Assembly (NCBI GenBank): GCA_013396635.1
Contig: WBMW01005871.1
Location: 1,848,163-1,912,162, forward strand
DNA length: 64,000 nucleotides
Direction of reading: 5' to 3'
DNA from: Penelope pileata
Taxonomy: Eukaryota; Chordata; Aves; Galliformes; Cracidae
The notes under the pieces are model-generated. The model was given only the letters and a program-made list of their open reading frames with translations, searched no databases and was not told the origin of the DNA. Positions 12,701 through 27,700 of the stretch are shown here, piece after piece; position 1 is the first letter of the stretch, and each line of letters opens with the position of its first letter. The translations under genes and the position numbers were made by a program.

Positions 12701-15700
12701 TCAATCTGTATACATGGTAACAGTGTCCACATGTACACATTAAGTTTGCATGAGAAATACTGGAAATGGGCTAAAAGGAACACTGTCAGGTTCAAAATAA
12801 TAGAAACAGTGAAAGGCAGTAGTGAGTAGCCAATGAGTGGACCTTCTGCAACCCCCCCAAAATCATGCAACAAACACATCTGCTATAGTTAACCTTTGAG
12901 TTCATTTCACCAAATTTGCCTACACTGAAGGAAAACAGCAGCAATGGAATAATATTTCCATTTGTATGCCCTCATTGCAGGTGGCTTTTGCTAAAACTCT
13001 TGCCTGCAGCTTAAAAACTTCGAAACTTAAGTCTAGGATTCATGGACAAGTCCTATGCTAAGGGTAACAGCTAAGATGCTAAGGGTAACAGCTAAGATAT
13101 AGCCTTAGTAAACTCTGCAGTAAACACTCGTTAATAGCTTGAAGAGGAACTTAGTAGTACAATGGTGTATTTGCGGGAGAAATGAAAACTGTGAATCAAG
13201 CCTCACAGGAAAAAAAGCAAAAAAAAAAAACATTCTATTCCATGTCACCTCACTTATATGAGAAGTGCAGCTGAACAGTAAGCTTTGAGTCAGTGCATTA
13301 AAACTCTACTTGTTCACTGTCTTGATGCAGAAAATTTCCTTTCAACAAAGCAGGAAGCAGGGAACTTCAGTGAGCAGCTTAAAGATCTCTCACAAACTCT
13401 TTGTCCTGTGGGATTAATTTGCATGAAAATTTTGCCCCAATTTAACTACAACAATTCATAGATAAATTTAATTTGTTCAGTATAGTCACGCAGTGATGAA
13501 GCAGTTATAACTACATCCACATTCCTGATTACAGTAATGTTATCACATTCATTTAGGAGTTACTACTGTGAAATCAGTGCAAAGATGTAGCTTTATGCCT
13601 TTAGAAACACATAACCGGCTTAAATCTGATTTAAAAAAATTTAAGCATCTCATTGTGACATCTTTTTATCAAAAGTTTTATTTGAAACCATTGCAAATCA
13701 TCTTACTTCATCTTCCCTTGATTTAAGGTATAAAATATTTTTGAGTTATATTTCACAAAGCTGGTTTTCACTGTATACTATGACTATTAGGTGAGTAAGA
13801 ACCTACAAAATGCCCAGATTTCTCAGGTGCTGGAAGCAGTGTTCACTACAAGTGCCCCATGTATTTTTAAACAGATGAATACAGTGTTGCAGAAGAGCTC
13901 AACCATCAATGTTAAAAAGATTTCTTTGCCAGACTTGTTCTCTGATGCAATTTTACAGCTAATTAAAGCTTATGCAACTATAGTCTTCTGTATCCTTTTG
14001 CACTGAATATCCAGTATCAGATAAAGTAAACAGTCTTCTATATTGTTCATTATTTAAAAGCTAATTCAGAATGTAGAAGAGCTTGACAACAGTTCTTTGT
14101 TTACTGCTTGGAATCAAAAATCCACTGGAATTGCTGCAACACTGCACTTCCCAAATTCCAACAGAAGAGCCACAGCAAACAAGATTTTTCAGAAATATTT
14201 AGGCACAAAGTTATTTCCAGTGCTCAGTCATTCCAGCTGTGAAAATCTTTGAAACATACCTTGGTAGTTTGGGAAGCACTGGTAAAATGGAGCCGGTTCG
14301 TCTGTAGTTAAAAAAGCCTCCAACCGCTAACACTCCAATTATTATGATTAGAATGACTGTCAACAACACTGCTACTGCTGCTGTCAAAGACAGAAGAACA
14401 AGCAAACATTCAAGCAAACATAGCTGAGTGCAAGAAAGAGCCCAGTCAATTATAAGCTTGTCCTTCCACAGGTATCATTGTGAGGTATTACACATTCCTT
14501 AGCTCAAAACACCGAGTGTAATATATACTTGAAGCTTACTTGTTCCCAGAGGCACTCCCTTTGACAATCCTATTTCACAATAATTCCCAGTGTAGCCATA
14601 AGAACACCTGTAAATATAAGTAGAATAGCTGACTGACAGACTTTATTAAGTACAGAATCTCAGCTTTATTATTATATTCAGTAATATTTAACCATTTGCC
14701 ATAAATTAACTCTGTGCTTAGTATTTATGTTTCATTGACTGTAAAGATAATATGTCTGCTTAGAATTAAAAGCAAAAATAAGAAGTGCTCAGTCAGAAAA
14801 CTAGTCACTGAAGTCAAAAGATCTGATTTCATTGGAGCATTGGTGGCACCTAGTGGCTGTTCCAAGCTACATTTACTGAGCATTACTGGCATAGCCTTTT
14901 ACTAAAACCCTTCACAGAGGTTTGCCTTTCTGATTTTTTTTTTCCCCCACAAACAGATGCATTTTACGTTGCTTATGTGCTGATATTTTAATGCTTCCAT
15001 GTGTCTTCTGTGATTGTTACAAACATACTACTGCCAAAGCATGGTATATTCTGAAGCATTTCCAACACATTTAAAAGCCTTGAATTGTTTCATGTGACTA
15101 AACAGGCACAACCTGACCCAGGACTACCACAACAACCTACTAACTCACTTGCATTTCGGAAGACCACTTTCATCTATATAGCAGGTTCCTCCATACATGC
15201 ACCTGCATGCTGGTGGCATTGTGGGAGGGGGTTCAATAGCTGCAAAAATCGAAAGCCACATATGTGTTATCAGACATCTTCAGCAAAATAAATAATACCA
15301 TAGGGCATGTTTATTTCTACAGAACTTGCATATACAAACTTACAAGCTACTTTTCAGTAGCTTCACTTCTTTTTTCTGCCAAATAAGTTTATTTTAATTG
15401 AAGCAAAACAAAACCTATTCTCCAAAAATAACAGCTTATTCAATAAAAGCAGGTGGAAGCAACTCAAGAGGTGAATGTGCCATCACTTTCATTTGCCTGT
15501 GCAATGGAAACCACCACCACCCTTCAAAGCTCTCTATTCAGAAAGCAGCAACACTTCACCTCCTTCACCAAACTCTTTGATCCAAGCAGCTGGAGTAACA
15601 CAGAGAGGGCTAGCAAGCTGTGATGCATTTACTTATGCAGAAAACCAGTGGATGGAAGTGCATTCACAGTAATAAATAGCAAATTGCAAATGCAGTCAAC

Positions 15701-18700
15701 AGAGCTGCTTATCCTAATTTAAAGGTGTATTGTATACTTTCATAGCTCTTCTCTGCAGCTAGCATTTTGTGGCAATAGAAAACAGCATCATCAATTATTA
15801 AGATAATGCAAGTCAAAAGCTGTGCAAAAATTTAAATTTTCTCTTTTAATGCCAAGATAATTCAGAGAATTGGAAAAGATGCCAGATGTAATGTTAAAAG
15901 GTTTAACTTGAGATATTGTAAGGACAAGGACAGATAGACTACTATTTGTGTCACTGTAAGCTGATGGTGCTAAAGAAACAGAAATCCTGCAGTGGTATGC
16001 TTTCTTCTCAGGAAAAGCTGAGCAATTCTATTTTTGTGGTGCTCTTAGAAGCACTATAGGGTCTTTGCTGCAATGTAACAACCAAGTACTAAATTCTAGT
16101 GCTTAAAAGACTGCCCAGCGTATGATTATCCATGTTATCTCTGTTCACACCGAGTCCTGCAAACTTTGTTTCTGGATTCCAACATACTCCATTATACTGA
16201 CAATGCAACAGCTTGTACAGAATTGTAAACACAAGTCATTTTATTAATTCATAGTTTTTCAGAAATTCTCTAGTTCTGAAATCAATGCATTTGGAAAATG
16301 AAAAATAGACATTTTGGAATCATTATTTTAAAAAAACAGAAACTGTGACCAGTTTTGCAGCTGGGTCTGGGCTCCTTCAAAGTGGTATTTCTATATCCAT
16401 TTTACAAATGGCACACAAAGAGATTATATGAAGTGCACAAGCTGACCATAAAACACAGAGAGCTGAGAATAAAAGCCATATGTCCTGACTTAAAAACATC
16501 TACTCTATCTGTCAGCCAGACCATCCCTGTGTATTTCTAATTCAGTAATGCATTTGCATGCTTAAAGTAAAACTTCTTTCCCTTTTATTTCCAGTTTCAC
16601 AAATTATTTTACCTGCATCACACTCTGTGCTGCTGCCTTCTACAAACCGAGTCCCTTGAGGACAAGCACAAGTGTATCCCTCCGGTCTCAGCAAGCAGAG
16701 ATGGCTGCAGACATCTTTACAAGGATTGGGCACTGAAAGAAAAAAAATATGCGGTAGAGGCAGCTGAAGAAGCAGTTCAGCAGTAGTTCCTGAGATATGG
16801 CAGAGCATTCTATAGTCAGTAGTGTATCTCATCAATATCACACACCAGAAGTCAAAACAAGTCTACATCCATATTTTTAAATAAGTGATGCCCAAACACC
16901 ACATTTCTATCAAAGCCTTCTCGTCTGCCTTTTCTTACATTCTTCATAAGTGAGAGATCATGGTTGTTGTAAGCCAGTGTAGCACCAGGAAGTGAAGAAA
17001 CAGAACATTTCTGAGCAACAGAAAGCTTTCTGTTTCTGAAAGCCAAAACATCTTTGAAAAGGTGCATGTTGGATATTCCTCTGGATATCCCTCCTGTGAT
17101 TACTTCAAGCATGTCACAGTTGAAATGCCCCCCTCAGGGGCATTATTAAGTGGCCAGCACTTTTTATATTACCAGGATAAATTCATATTGTGACTGACAT
17201 ATCTGACAGTTCCAAGACTAGTAAGAAGGGAAAGGATATGGCCATGATCTATTGCTAACAGACTCTGAAGAGCAGTATATGGTACTTCACTGCTGATTTC
17301 ACTTTGGGTATGCAGAAAATAATTGCCACACTCTTTTTTAGGTTTTCAGAAATATGTATTATCACATGCTGATAGATACATTATCAGAAGTTTACTAAAC
17401 TCTTTGAAAACATCAATACCAACTTCAATCTCAGAGCAACGAATGGCTCATCCAGGATGCTGATTACATACCTGACTGATTGTATCTATGCTGGTGATAG
17501 ATGCGCACTTGAGTAAGCCATGGATTTACGGTCAGCACTTTCACTTTTTCTCCATTTCCAAATTTATCTTTTTTCCAGACTTCTCCTCGTTCTTTAGCTA
17601 TCCAATATAAATGGCCTTCAAAGACATCAAGGCTGTATGGACTGCCTACTTCTCAAAGGAATCAAACAATAGACTGTCAGCAAGCAAATCTATTGCAGGA
17701 ACAATTCAACTACTATTTTTCTTCAGCTAAATATATCATCTAATTCTTTCACTTTTAGACATTCACAGCAGTAAATAAATATCATCACACGGCTGACCAC
17801 TTCGTGCCACTGTACCTGCAGAGTGCTTAATAATATATGTAAAAAAGCATGAATCTAATTTTCCACATTTTCCCTAACTTGGTCATGCAAAGTACTCTCA
17901 GGGAATCCAGTTTCCAGGCATGATGAGCTTTGAACCTGGTGTGCTACTTATCCCTTCATAGAGGAGAAAACACTACCAACAGTTGTCCTTTGAAAAGATC
18001 TTGAAAATCTAACCCACATGTGAAAACCAAGTGCTTGTTAGCACACGTCTTTGTTACTAGTGTGTGAATTCCATTGTAAATTCTTACCTCCATGTAATAC
18101 TATGGTTCTGTCTGTCCCATCAGGTCTCATTGATTCAATAATATTTTCCTTAGAATCACTCCAATAGATCCTATCATTGTTCAAATAATCAATAGAAAGA
18201 CCTGTTGGCCAGCCAAGGTCCTCAGAGATCAAAGTTTGCCTATGCTGTCCATCCATCCAGGCACATTCAATCTTTGGCTGCCTTCCCCAGTCAGTCCAGT
18301 ACATGAACCTGAAAGGACACAACTGGAATTTAGTGTAGTTCAGCATTTGGTTGCCATGGTCATACACTGGAGTTTCACTGAACAGGTCAGTTGTGAAATA
18401 TAAAGCTGGTCAGCAGCAGTCTGTGTTTTTCAGGTGAGATTAGGAAAGTCACACCAAGTTCATCTTTCAAGTATAGAAGATAAAGGAGATATTTGCATCT
18501 TGTGTCCTGATTTGGAGAGAGAGTGGTTCCAATGGCAATTTCTCATTCTCAGTGGAAGAATATTTTGAGCATTCAACAGTCATGATAAAGCTGCAGAGTC
18601 CAAATGACTTCAAGGAACTGTCTTTACTCCAGGTGAGAAACATATCACAATATCCTGTGATCCATCATCTAAAGAAGATGTCCCAAGCACAGCTGTTGAA

Positions 18701-21700
18701 TGTACCAGTGTACTTACATTGTTTTCCACTGAAAGGATATTTCTCCACTACTTGGAGTTTGCTAAAGATAGGTTCCCATCAATTTTCCTGCGTCAGTAGT
18801 AATAAAGAAATTTGGTAAGCACACAGCATCACAGAAAGGAAATTTTTATTTGGCCTACCTGCTGTCATTACCAAAGCAAGTACCTGTATGAAATCTAATC
18901 CTAAAATATATTTCCACATATATAAATTTCCTGGCATTAGTAAAAGAAAAAATCCTGATTTTAATCAGAAAAGCATTCCTGTAGTCTTTCCTGTAAGATT
19001 TACCATTGTGGTTTTTTTGGTACTGAATGGCATTGCAAATAATTCTGGGAAGTCTTGTAGTAACTTACCCACGTTTTGGATTGACAGCAATAGCTGCTGG
19101 TTGATCCAGTAGAGAAAAGATGAGCCATTTTCTGTACCGTCCATCTAATTTTGCCACCTCTATGCGATTAGTCCCTGCATCAGTCCAGTAAAGATGTCTG
19201 AATTACATAAAACAAAACATTTCGAAAGTAAATGTCTTAAACTTTGGAGAGGAAATATATATATATATATTTTAAGGAAAAAAGCAATGCCAAAATAAAA
19301 CAAAACCAATAAAATGAAAACTGTATTGATTACATCTGAACTTTTTTAGTTTGGAACATCCAGTCTTCAAATGTTTAGGAATTTAGGAAATTTAGGAGCT
19401 TAGGAAATGTGATCCACAGGCTCACTAGTTTCTGCAGTTGCCTCTGTTCCCTCTCAGATAACCTTCACTGAAGTTCTACTGGGAACTTTCATTGTTACTT
19501 TTAATTAACAGAGTTGGCTAGTAACCATCTTTACAGTTTCAGTTTTCCAGGAGACAATGATGTTCACTACAAATAAAAATGTATTTACCATGCAGTTTAT
19601 GGGGCAAATTTGAAGCTATCTAGCTTATTAGTGTAGAGCTTCTTTCCAGATCTTTTCCTTCTCACAGAGATGATAATGAATAAATTGTTACCACATCAGA
19701 TGCAAATGCTTGTAGTCCTTACAAATAGGGCACTCAGTCCACCCTTCCTTGGACTTAGATTATCTTTATCATCTTGCCTATTTTTTTCATCTTAGATAAT
19801 AAACACACGATTTTGTACTCACTAATCACACAGTGCTTTCTGATGGAAGAAGATCTCTGAGTTGTCTTGGGAATTTAAGAAAACACTGCAGTTCCTATTT
19901 TGCAGATAGGCAGAAAAACTAAGTGCCTCAAACCACGTGTATCAGTTTTTATGTAGCGTGCAGACACTTAAATATGATTTAAAAAAAAAAGAAAAAGAAA
20001 ACAACTCTCCACATTGCTCTGGAACCAGTACAATGCTGTTTGCAGTGCTGAAGATGCTAGCCTCACCAAGATACTGGTGATTTATATCCTTTATTCCTGC
20101 TCTCATAACACACTGTATGAGCAGCTTCCTATTGTATAGGACACATCACCTAAGTAAAGAGTCTCAATAATGAAAGCTGTATATTAGGCCCTAAACTGAA
20201 AACAAAAGTATTTTCCCGATCTTTGCCTACTTATACATTAGCTTTTTGAAGCATTAAAAAAATCTGTTGCTACTAACACAATTCAGCACTAAGTGCTACC
20301 TAGCTGTAATCCAGAGCTTAAGCACCTTCCAGTCATATATTCTAAGGACATACAATATAAACAGCATTTATCATCTTAGTTGTTAACTATGTATAGAGGG
20401 CAAGCAGCTAGCTAAGTTCCTCCGTTCAGTTTTCCAGAAAAGTCATGCTTTTCTATGATCTTCACACTGTTCTTCACCACGTTGAATACATCATCAGGAA
20501 CATCCAAAATTTGTGATCAGCATTCAGAAGATTGACTCATCTCCATAACCGCTGTACATTCAGCTTCAGAATCCTGACTGCATTTTAGAGTGTCTGTCTA
20601 TAAACATCAAAGTTCCCTCAACATTATATCAAATCGACTACAGCTATGCCTGTCCAGGACATCCTTTTACAGTTACATTGCAAAGAAGAAATGACACCAC
20701 CACCACCAGAGTTAAGCTTAGAAAAGTTAGGCTCAACTTTCTCCCAGCTCTTCTCCAAGGAAAAAAAAATGAATAGCGATCTCATGATTTCTAGGATTAA
20801 GTAAAAATATTGCCACATTTTAGCCTGAAGAACAGCCACAGTCAAAAGAGGGAGAAAAGGAAAAACGCTCTTTCAGGCACAATTACAAAAATGTAATAAT
20901 TTTCTGAGAAAACGTATACTCATCAGACTTCAGAGCAACTTTGTTTTGGGACTAGCTTATATAGCACAAGGGTAGTAAGAAATGAGCAAAGATAAAAGAC
21001 TAACTCAGTTATGGGTTGGGAAAATCTCCTTTCAGAAGTAGTGAAAACTTGTTCTCTCAAGTTTACCTGAGTCCTCAAAGAAGAATCCATCTGACATGAA
21101 GGCCAGCATATTATCACCTAACTGACACACAACTGATCTGTCAGCTGTAGAGCACTACAAATTTCCTCAGAGTATATAGTGCAGTCCTCAACATATATCT
21201 GACCTATTAACCTACTGTCTGAACAAAGAGAACTTACTGCATGCCTTTGGACTACCTTCAGACCAAATATGTTGAGACAGAGAGAATTCATAAGAAAAAA
21301 AAGGGGGATTTTGCACTGCCAGAACAGACCCTTGACACACTCAATGCACAACATCTTGCTAGCTTTTCAGTACACTTACCTTCCAACCCAGTCAACTGCT
21401 AAGCCATCAGGACTAACTATGTATCTGAGATTCAAGTCAACTTCCTTTGTAGGATTGTTTCTACTGCTGTCAAATGTGGGCAGATAAGCACGTTTGATGG
21501 CTCCAAACTGAGAACCCTGTCCTAGAGTGCTGAAGTACACAATACCTTAAAATAAAAATAAAAAAAATACAAAGATAATTTTTCATGTCTAGTTATTCTA
21601 TATATGTTGAAGATTCTAATTTTTCAGAGGTTATTATGTCAAGATACTCATTCAATTTTTTTAATTCACAAAAAATGCACAATTTTCTGTGCCCAAATTG

Positions 21701-24700
21701 TTATTGTTAAGATGTACACGTAAAGTCATCTTGACAGATTATCAAGAAATACATATCACATTTTTCAAGAGTAGAGGATCTTAACTTTGAACCCTTTGCA
21801 CAGGATTTTGAGCAGTTTAGATCAGTTCTTGCAAGACTTGAATTACGTTTGGTGGCTAGCAGGAGAGAAGAAAGGAGTTCATAGCAATCCTCTATTTATT
21901 TCATAATCCTAAATAGCAATAATTTCACGGCTGAACTCATACCAAAACAACAGCAAAAACAGGAAAAAAACTAGACAAAGCATTAAAAGGAGTGACACTA
22001 ACACTGAAGAACAAGCAGAGGGGATGGGCACATTCAGCTGAGACCTGGCCAGTTCATCTACTTTGATTTTCATTTCCAATGTAATACCTATGCCACAGAA
22101 ATGTGTCTTTTTAAAACAACCACTGCATGGTCGAGTATTAATGTTCTACACATACTCACTCAGGCCTATCCCTTCAGGGTCCCAATCATAATCCAGAGCC
22201 TGGATGCGCTCCTGGTTATCAATATAGTCAGAGTATTGTTCTGATGAGATATTGTATCTCCGAATCCGCACATTATCTGGCAACAGTAACAATGGAGGAT
22301 TACCTAGAAAATGATAATGAATTTTACTTGCATGTATTTCTCATTTTAGAAAAAAATAAAAACAAATTCACTTATAGTCAAAACTAAACTAGGGTTTTCA
22401 TAGTTTCTCTCTGAATAAGAAGACAGAAGGGACACAGGTCTGCTTCTAAAGCTTCAGAGCTTTCAAATTTCTCAGCTTTGCAAAATTAATTAAGAACTCT
22501 GGACGTGCTTGCCACTGAGCATAGAGTTATCCTTTTCACCATAGACTTTGCATAGTCATAATCAGGAAGGAAAAAGTCCTTAAATTTTCTTAAACATCAC
22601 AACATTGTCATGTTGCCACCTTACATCTCAAAACTGGAATGCAGGTATACACAACACAGCTCAGCTCTCACCATTCTGCAAAATGGTGAACAATTTTGGT
22701 AACTACAAATAAATTGTCAGTAACTTGAGCCAGGGACTGTCTTAGGTCTTCTACTTGATTCAGAAGAATGCTTTCCTGTCTAGCCACAGGTTAATTTGGA
22801 GTTCGTTTCAATACTGCACAGGGAGCATCATTCCCACCTGGCTCACTGTGCTCCCGAGAAAATTTAATTGTACAGCCCCTTTGTTAACAACAATGTCCAG
22901 CTTGGAGTCACGGATTTGGATTCTAAGCCTTCTTCCAGAGAAGTTCTCCTACATCAATCACATCTACATAGAAGCAGAACTTCAGGCACAAGCAATTTGA
23001 CAATCTTATCAGCTACAATCATATTATCTTTTATCACTGAGCCTTGAAAACATCTAGATGCTTCTTCCTATGAAGAAGGCATTTAAAGAAGATTTCAGGC
23101 ACTAGCACATACAGAAGCTGCCAAGCAGAAACCCGGGCAACATGCTGCTATCCTACATCTCTTAGAGCTGCTACACTATAAGTAATTTTCTAAATACAAC
23201 ATTGTTTCAGTATTTTATATAATATTACTGTGCTGCAATCTTTTTTTTCTTCAGCTCTACGTTATTACAATGATTATTTCCTGAACCATCTCTCTATCTG
23301 TTCAATGACTGTCACACATTGTAGTCACTACTGTATGATAAAAAAAGTAATAACTGAAGTTAAACATGGGCCAAAGTCCTTCTGTTTTTGTGCATCAGTC
23401 CATGAACAATGGACTGGTAACCTGTCATGAAAGTGTCTTGATCTGTACCAGTTTAATGCAACTTTCTTCTGTTGCATTATTTGGATGAGAAAATCTGAAC
23501 TTCAGGAATAGGCAGCATTGATTTCCTTCTGTTGATAACGACAGGATAAGCAGTCTTTTGTTTGGACAAAATTTCAGGAGAAAGAAAGGCAGCCATCCCA
23601 ACCAAGATATCATTTGTAATGTTTACAATTGGAAATAAAGATGAGTATTTCTCTTCCTGCTTAGGGAATGGAGTGGAATACATAGATAACATTATAGTAC
23701 AGAAGAAAATTTGGATTTCCTTATCCCTTTTCTAAAAAAGAGAAGATTGTATTCATTAAGTTGGACTCTTCCACTTGTTCCTTACAGGTAGCAATCAATC
23801 TTGCTGTCATTTAACATACCGTTAGCTGCACACTGTTTCCCTTGTTGATCACCCACAGACCTGAAGCCATCTGCACAGAAACATTCATAGCTTCCTTTTG
23901 AATTTTTGCAGTCCTGGGTGCACGTTCCAAAGATCTCACATTCATTGATATCTACGCAAGTAAAGAAAAGATACCTGGAATTTAATCTCTTTCTTCTGCA
24001 TCTTGGTCATCGTTACCTCAAGAAGCAGTGGGCTTATCCCTTCCCCACATGCTCTAAAAGATCAGTGACTTTTAATGATCTTTCAATCAACATCAGTTAA
24101 CAGAACGCCAGCTCCTGCTTATCAGATTGCTCTTCAGAGACACATTTTTGATCATTTTTGTGCTAAATCTGCCTCATCTTTTTGTCTTTCTTTGTTGAAT
24201 GACGGTAAGATGCAAGAGCAAAACGTTGAAATGTTGAAGCAAAGATACCAAGTCCCTAAGAAACACTATCAGCAGGAAGGGCATGGAGGAATGACCTTTA
24301 ATCACGTCTAATAAAACTACACATTTTCCACCAGAACTGGGAGCAACAAACAGAAGCAATCTCATCAAAACATACTGAAATAGTAAATGTGAAGGTACTA
24401 TATTGCATGACCACCAACAATAGCCTTTGGGTAAACTCCTCACAATATTTTATCTGCATACAATAAAGGCAAAAAAAGTGGCACAATAAATCTTTCCTGA
24501 AGGTTTGTTCTGGAACACAACAAAATGAGAATGTAAACTCCAATAAGTTTTCAATAAGGAAAAATAACAGCAAATTTCTGTTCCTCAGATTGCAAAAATA
24601 CAACTAAATGTATATACAGAAAAACAAAAATGTATACCCGCAGGCAATAAAAGACTAAAGCAAGTCTGAACTGCAGAGTGAGCCTTTGTTGAATGAGGCC

Positions 24701-27700
24701 TGCATGTTAGAAAACATGATTAAGCAGCAAAATAGTTTAAGAAGCATCTAGTAAATGTACAAGCATCCTGTTATAATGCAAAAATAAGTAGTCATATAGG
24801 ATGATGAAATGACAGGCCATTGAACATTTATCAGTGAGAAGATGTTTAGAAGACTGAAAATACCATCACAGGAGTTTCGGTTATTTTCACTGGCCTTGTA
24901 ACCCGGCCTACAGGAACAGATAAAGCCTCCTTCATTCAAGTTGGTACAGTTATGTTCACAGATATTTTCTGCACAAGTTCGTTCTGTTCCAGGATCTGAA
25001 AATAATGTAAATTAGACAATTATAATCAAAAAATGATGTGATAAGGGAGTTACAATTTTGATCATTATTGCCTATTTGAAAGCTATTTTCAATGATAGTG
25101 TCAGTTTTATCATTTTTCTAAGTGAAATCCAATTAATGCGAACATCTTTTCCTGTAAGTCATAACTAATTAATAGAGGGCAATAAATGTCAGTCAAGAAT
25201 CAACTAAGAATAGTTTCACCTGTAGATGATTAGAGTCAGGATAAAAGCCATAATCACTCATGCTCACCTCCTTAACAGAATCTGCAGCAACTGCAGAATC
25301 TATTTAAGAGACTTGACTAACTCCTACCTTGGCCAACCTACCTCTTTTTTATGTATTTTTTATTATCACCTAAACAAAAAGTGTTCTCAATTGCTACCAT
25401 ACATGGCACAGACTATGCATTATTTATATCTGGAAATTAGAGAAGATGACAGCTTGCTCACGCAGTACACCTAATCCAAGGCCTATTGAAACCAATACAG
25501 GTCATTGCACAGAATGCACTACCCTTTGAGACATGCCTATAATGGAAAAGGCATGTGAGGTATAATAGATAATCTGTAACAGATAGAAGATTATATTCTT
25601 CTCAAAGTACTTACAGAATTAAATTGATTTTGACATACTATACATACATACAAAGTACTTTCATGTTCAGATCTATTGTATGTAAGTAGAAAAGAAATAA
25701 TACATGTTTATCGACAGAGCAAAAGATAATAACGTATGGCAAAGACATTACATTAAGATCATAATCTCCTTTATAACACATACATCCCAGTGGTAATTAA
25801 ATTAAGTTTAAATGCTCCAATTTCACACACACGTAGAAACAAATTCTTTGTACACACACAAAGCTTTTCTCTCTACATCTCATGTTTTCAATGTTTGGAA
25901 TGCTATCATCTGACTTGCATTCACATCTATTCACAAGTGGTAGAATGCTGACTGCCAGGAGATGTCTTTGATTTGCACTGTTTCACATTCTTTCTGTATT
26001 ATTCTATTTTCATCAAGTCATTGCACTAAGTTGCATTACCTAAATACCACTAGGATAGTACATGAAACAGAGAAATCAGCACTGAATTTCCTAGGGCTTT
26101 CCCTCAAAGAAGGAAAAAAATGACAACGTCATGGCTAATTAGATAATCCCAGCACAGACTAATTCAAAATTAATGCTTCTTAACACGCTATCCAAGAAAC
26201 ATGTACTGTTTCAGAAATGTTTATTTCAACAGCATTGAAATTTTTGTATCTATTACTACTTACTGCAGCCCATTTCATCAAAATGGTCCCCACAGTCATC
26301 ATAATTGTCACAGACATAATGTAGAGGAATACAGTTTCCATTACTGCACTTGAATTCTTCCGTTGTACAAGGTCTTGGGGTTGGTTCTCTACCTACAGTT
26401 AAGAAGATAAACACTCTTCTATCACAACTTACACAGTACCAATAGACAGCACTATTGCACTTTGTTAATGAGGAAGGCTAATGCAATCTGGTAAAATCAT
26501 TACTAGAGTGACGCTGCAAGTCTGAGTAAAGCTAACCAGGGCCTTCTGACTTCTACTCACATATCAGTGAACTGAAAGCCCTTCCATTTTGTAAAGGCAG
26601 AAGGTAGATTCTTCCTGTTAATAGCTGACTGCCTTTTTTTTTTTAAATAGTGAAAATCTATTAAAACCTTTTGATTCTATAATTTATACACCTACTGCAG
26701 ACTTCAATAGTTTACTAATAACCTCTTAACTTTAAGAAAATTGCACAATGAAGCCAACAAATAAATTGGCTTATTTTGGTTAAAAAAATATGATATTCTG
26801 TACTTTTCATGCAAACAATTGCTTATTTTTGCTACTTACATGGAGAGCTGTGAACATATAGTACCAATAATTGGAGTTCAAATTATTTCATATTAAGAAT
26901 TGCTTTTCATATTCTTATGTTTGATTTTGACATTTCTGAAGGCCTTCAGCATTATTAAACATTAAACATCACAATTACTGAATTTCCTATTTGCTGCTAA
27001 GTTCTGCATATACATACAGTGTTCCTCCTTCTCATCACTTCCATCTCCACAGTCATCCTCCTGGTTGCACAGCTCATGACTGTATATACAGCGATTGTTT
27101 TCACATCGGAACCGGAATGGAGATTCACAAGCAATATCCACTGAAAAGAAGATAATGAGTCAGTCACACTGACACTTCATGCTGTGGAGTCACAAGCTAT
27201 CCTGATCAGTTTTATCTCGAAACATTGATGTGTTTCTTGTATTTTAAAATGTATTGTGGGGTCATCCAAAAGAATATTTTCTCTACGTTTTGGTGATCAT
27301 ATATGTCAGGCCACTACATATTTTTTGTTAGACGACAGCACATTCTCTTTGGCCAAAGACATATCCTATGACCACAAATAATATTGAAGTTTCTAGATTT
27401 GTTTATAAAGTAAGCTGATATAAAATCTAACACTCTAATTAATTGTTTATTTAGTTAATAACTAACAAGAACTCTTTACATTGCACTTCTAACATCTTTT
27501 TTTTTTTAGAGTTGAAGTCAGACCTACTCATCCATATTTAGAAAGATGTTCTGATTTTACTGAGTTTTCAACTCACCTTTGAGAATACACACTATCTGAA
27601 AATATTTAATTGCAAACTGATGCTCTTATTTTAAAATTAGTAGAAGTGAAGTACTTGAAAATGTAAAATACTGTCCTTACTCTTCAATATACTTCTCTCT

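Larger units (their letters stand above)
15240..19068 (-). other. LRP2 introns around W39-W42
   Basis: Introns 15240-16612, 16733-17471, 17649-18087 and 18309-19068. Sequence is AT-rich and unique-looking; only short chance frames are seen, with no conserved module, RNA gene or transposon. Confidence 0.45.
22304..26263 (-). other. LRP2 introns around W34-W35
   Basis: Introns 22304-23819, 23952-24863 and 24996-26263. AT-rich sequence with short spurious frames on both strands. No homology that I recognise. Confidence 0.45.
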
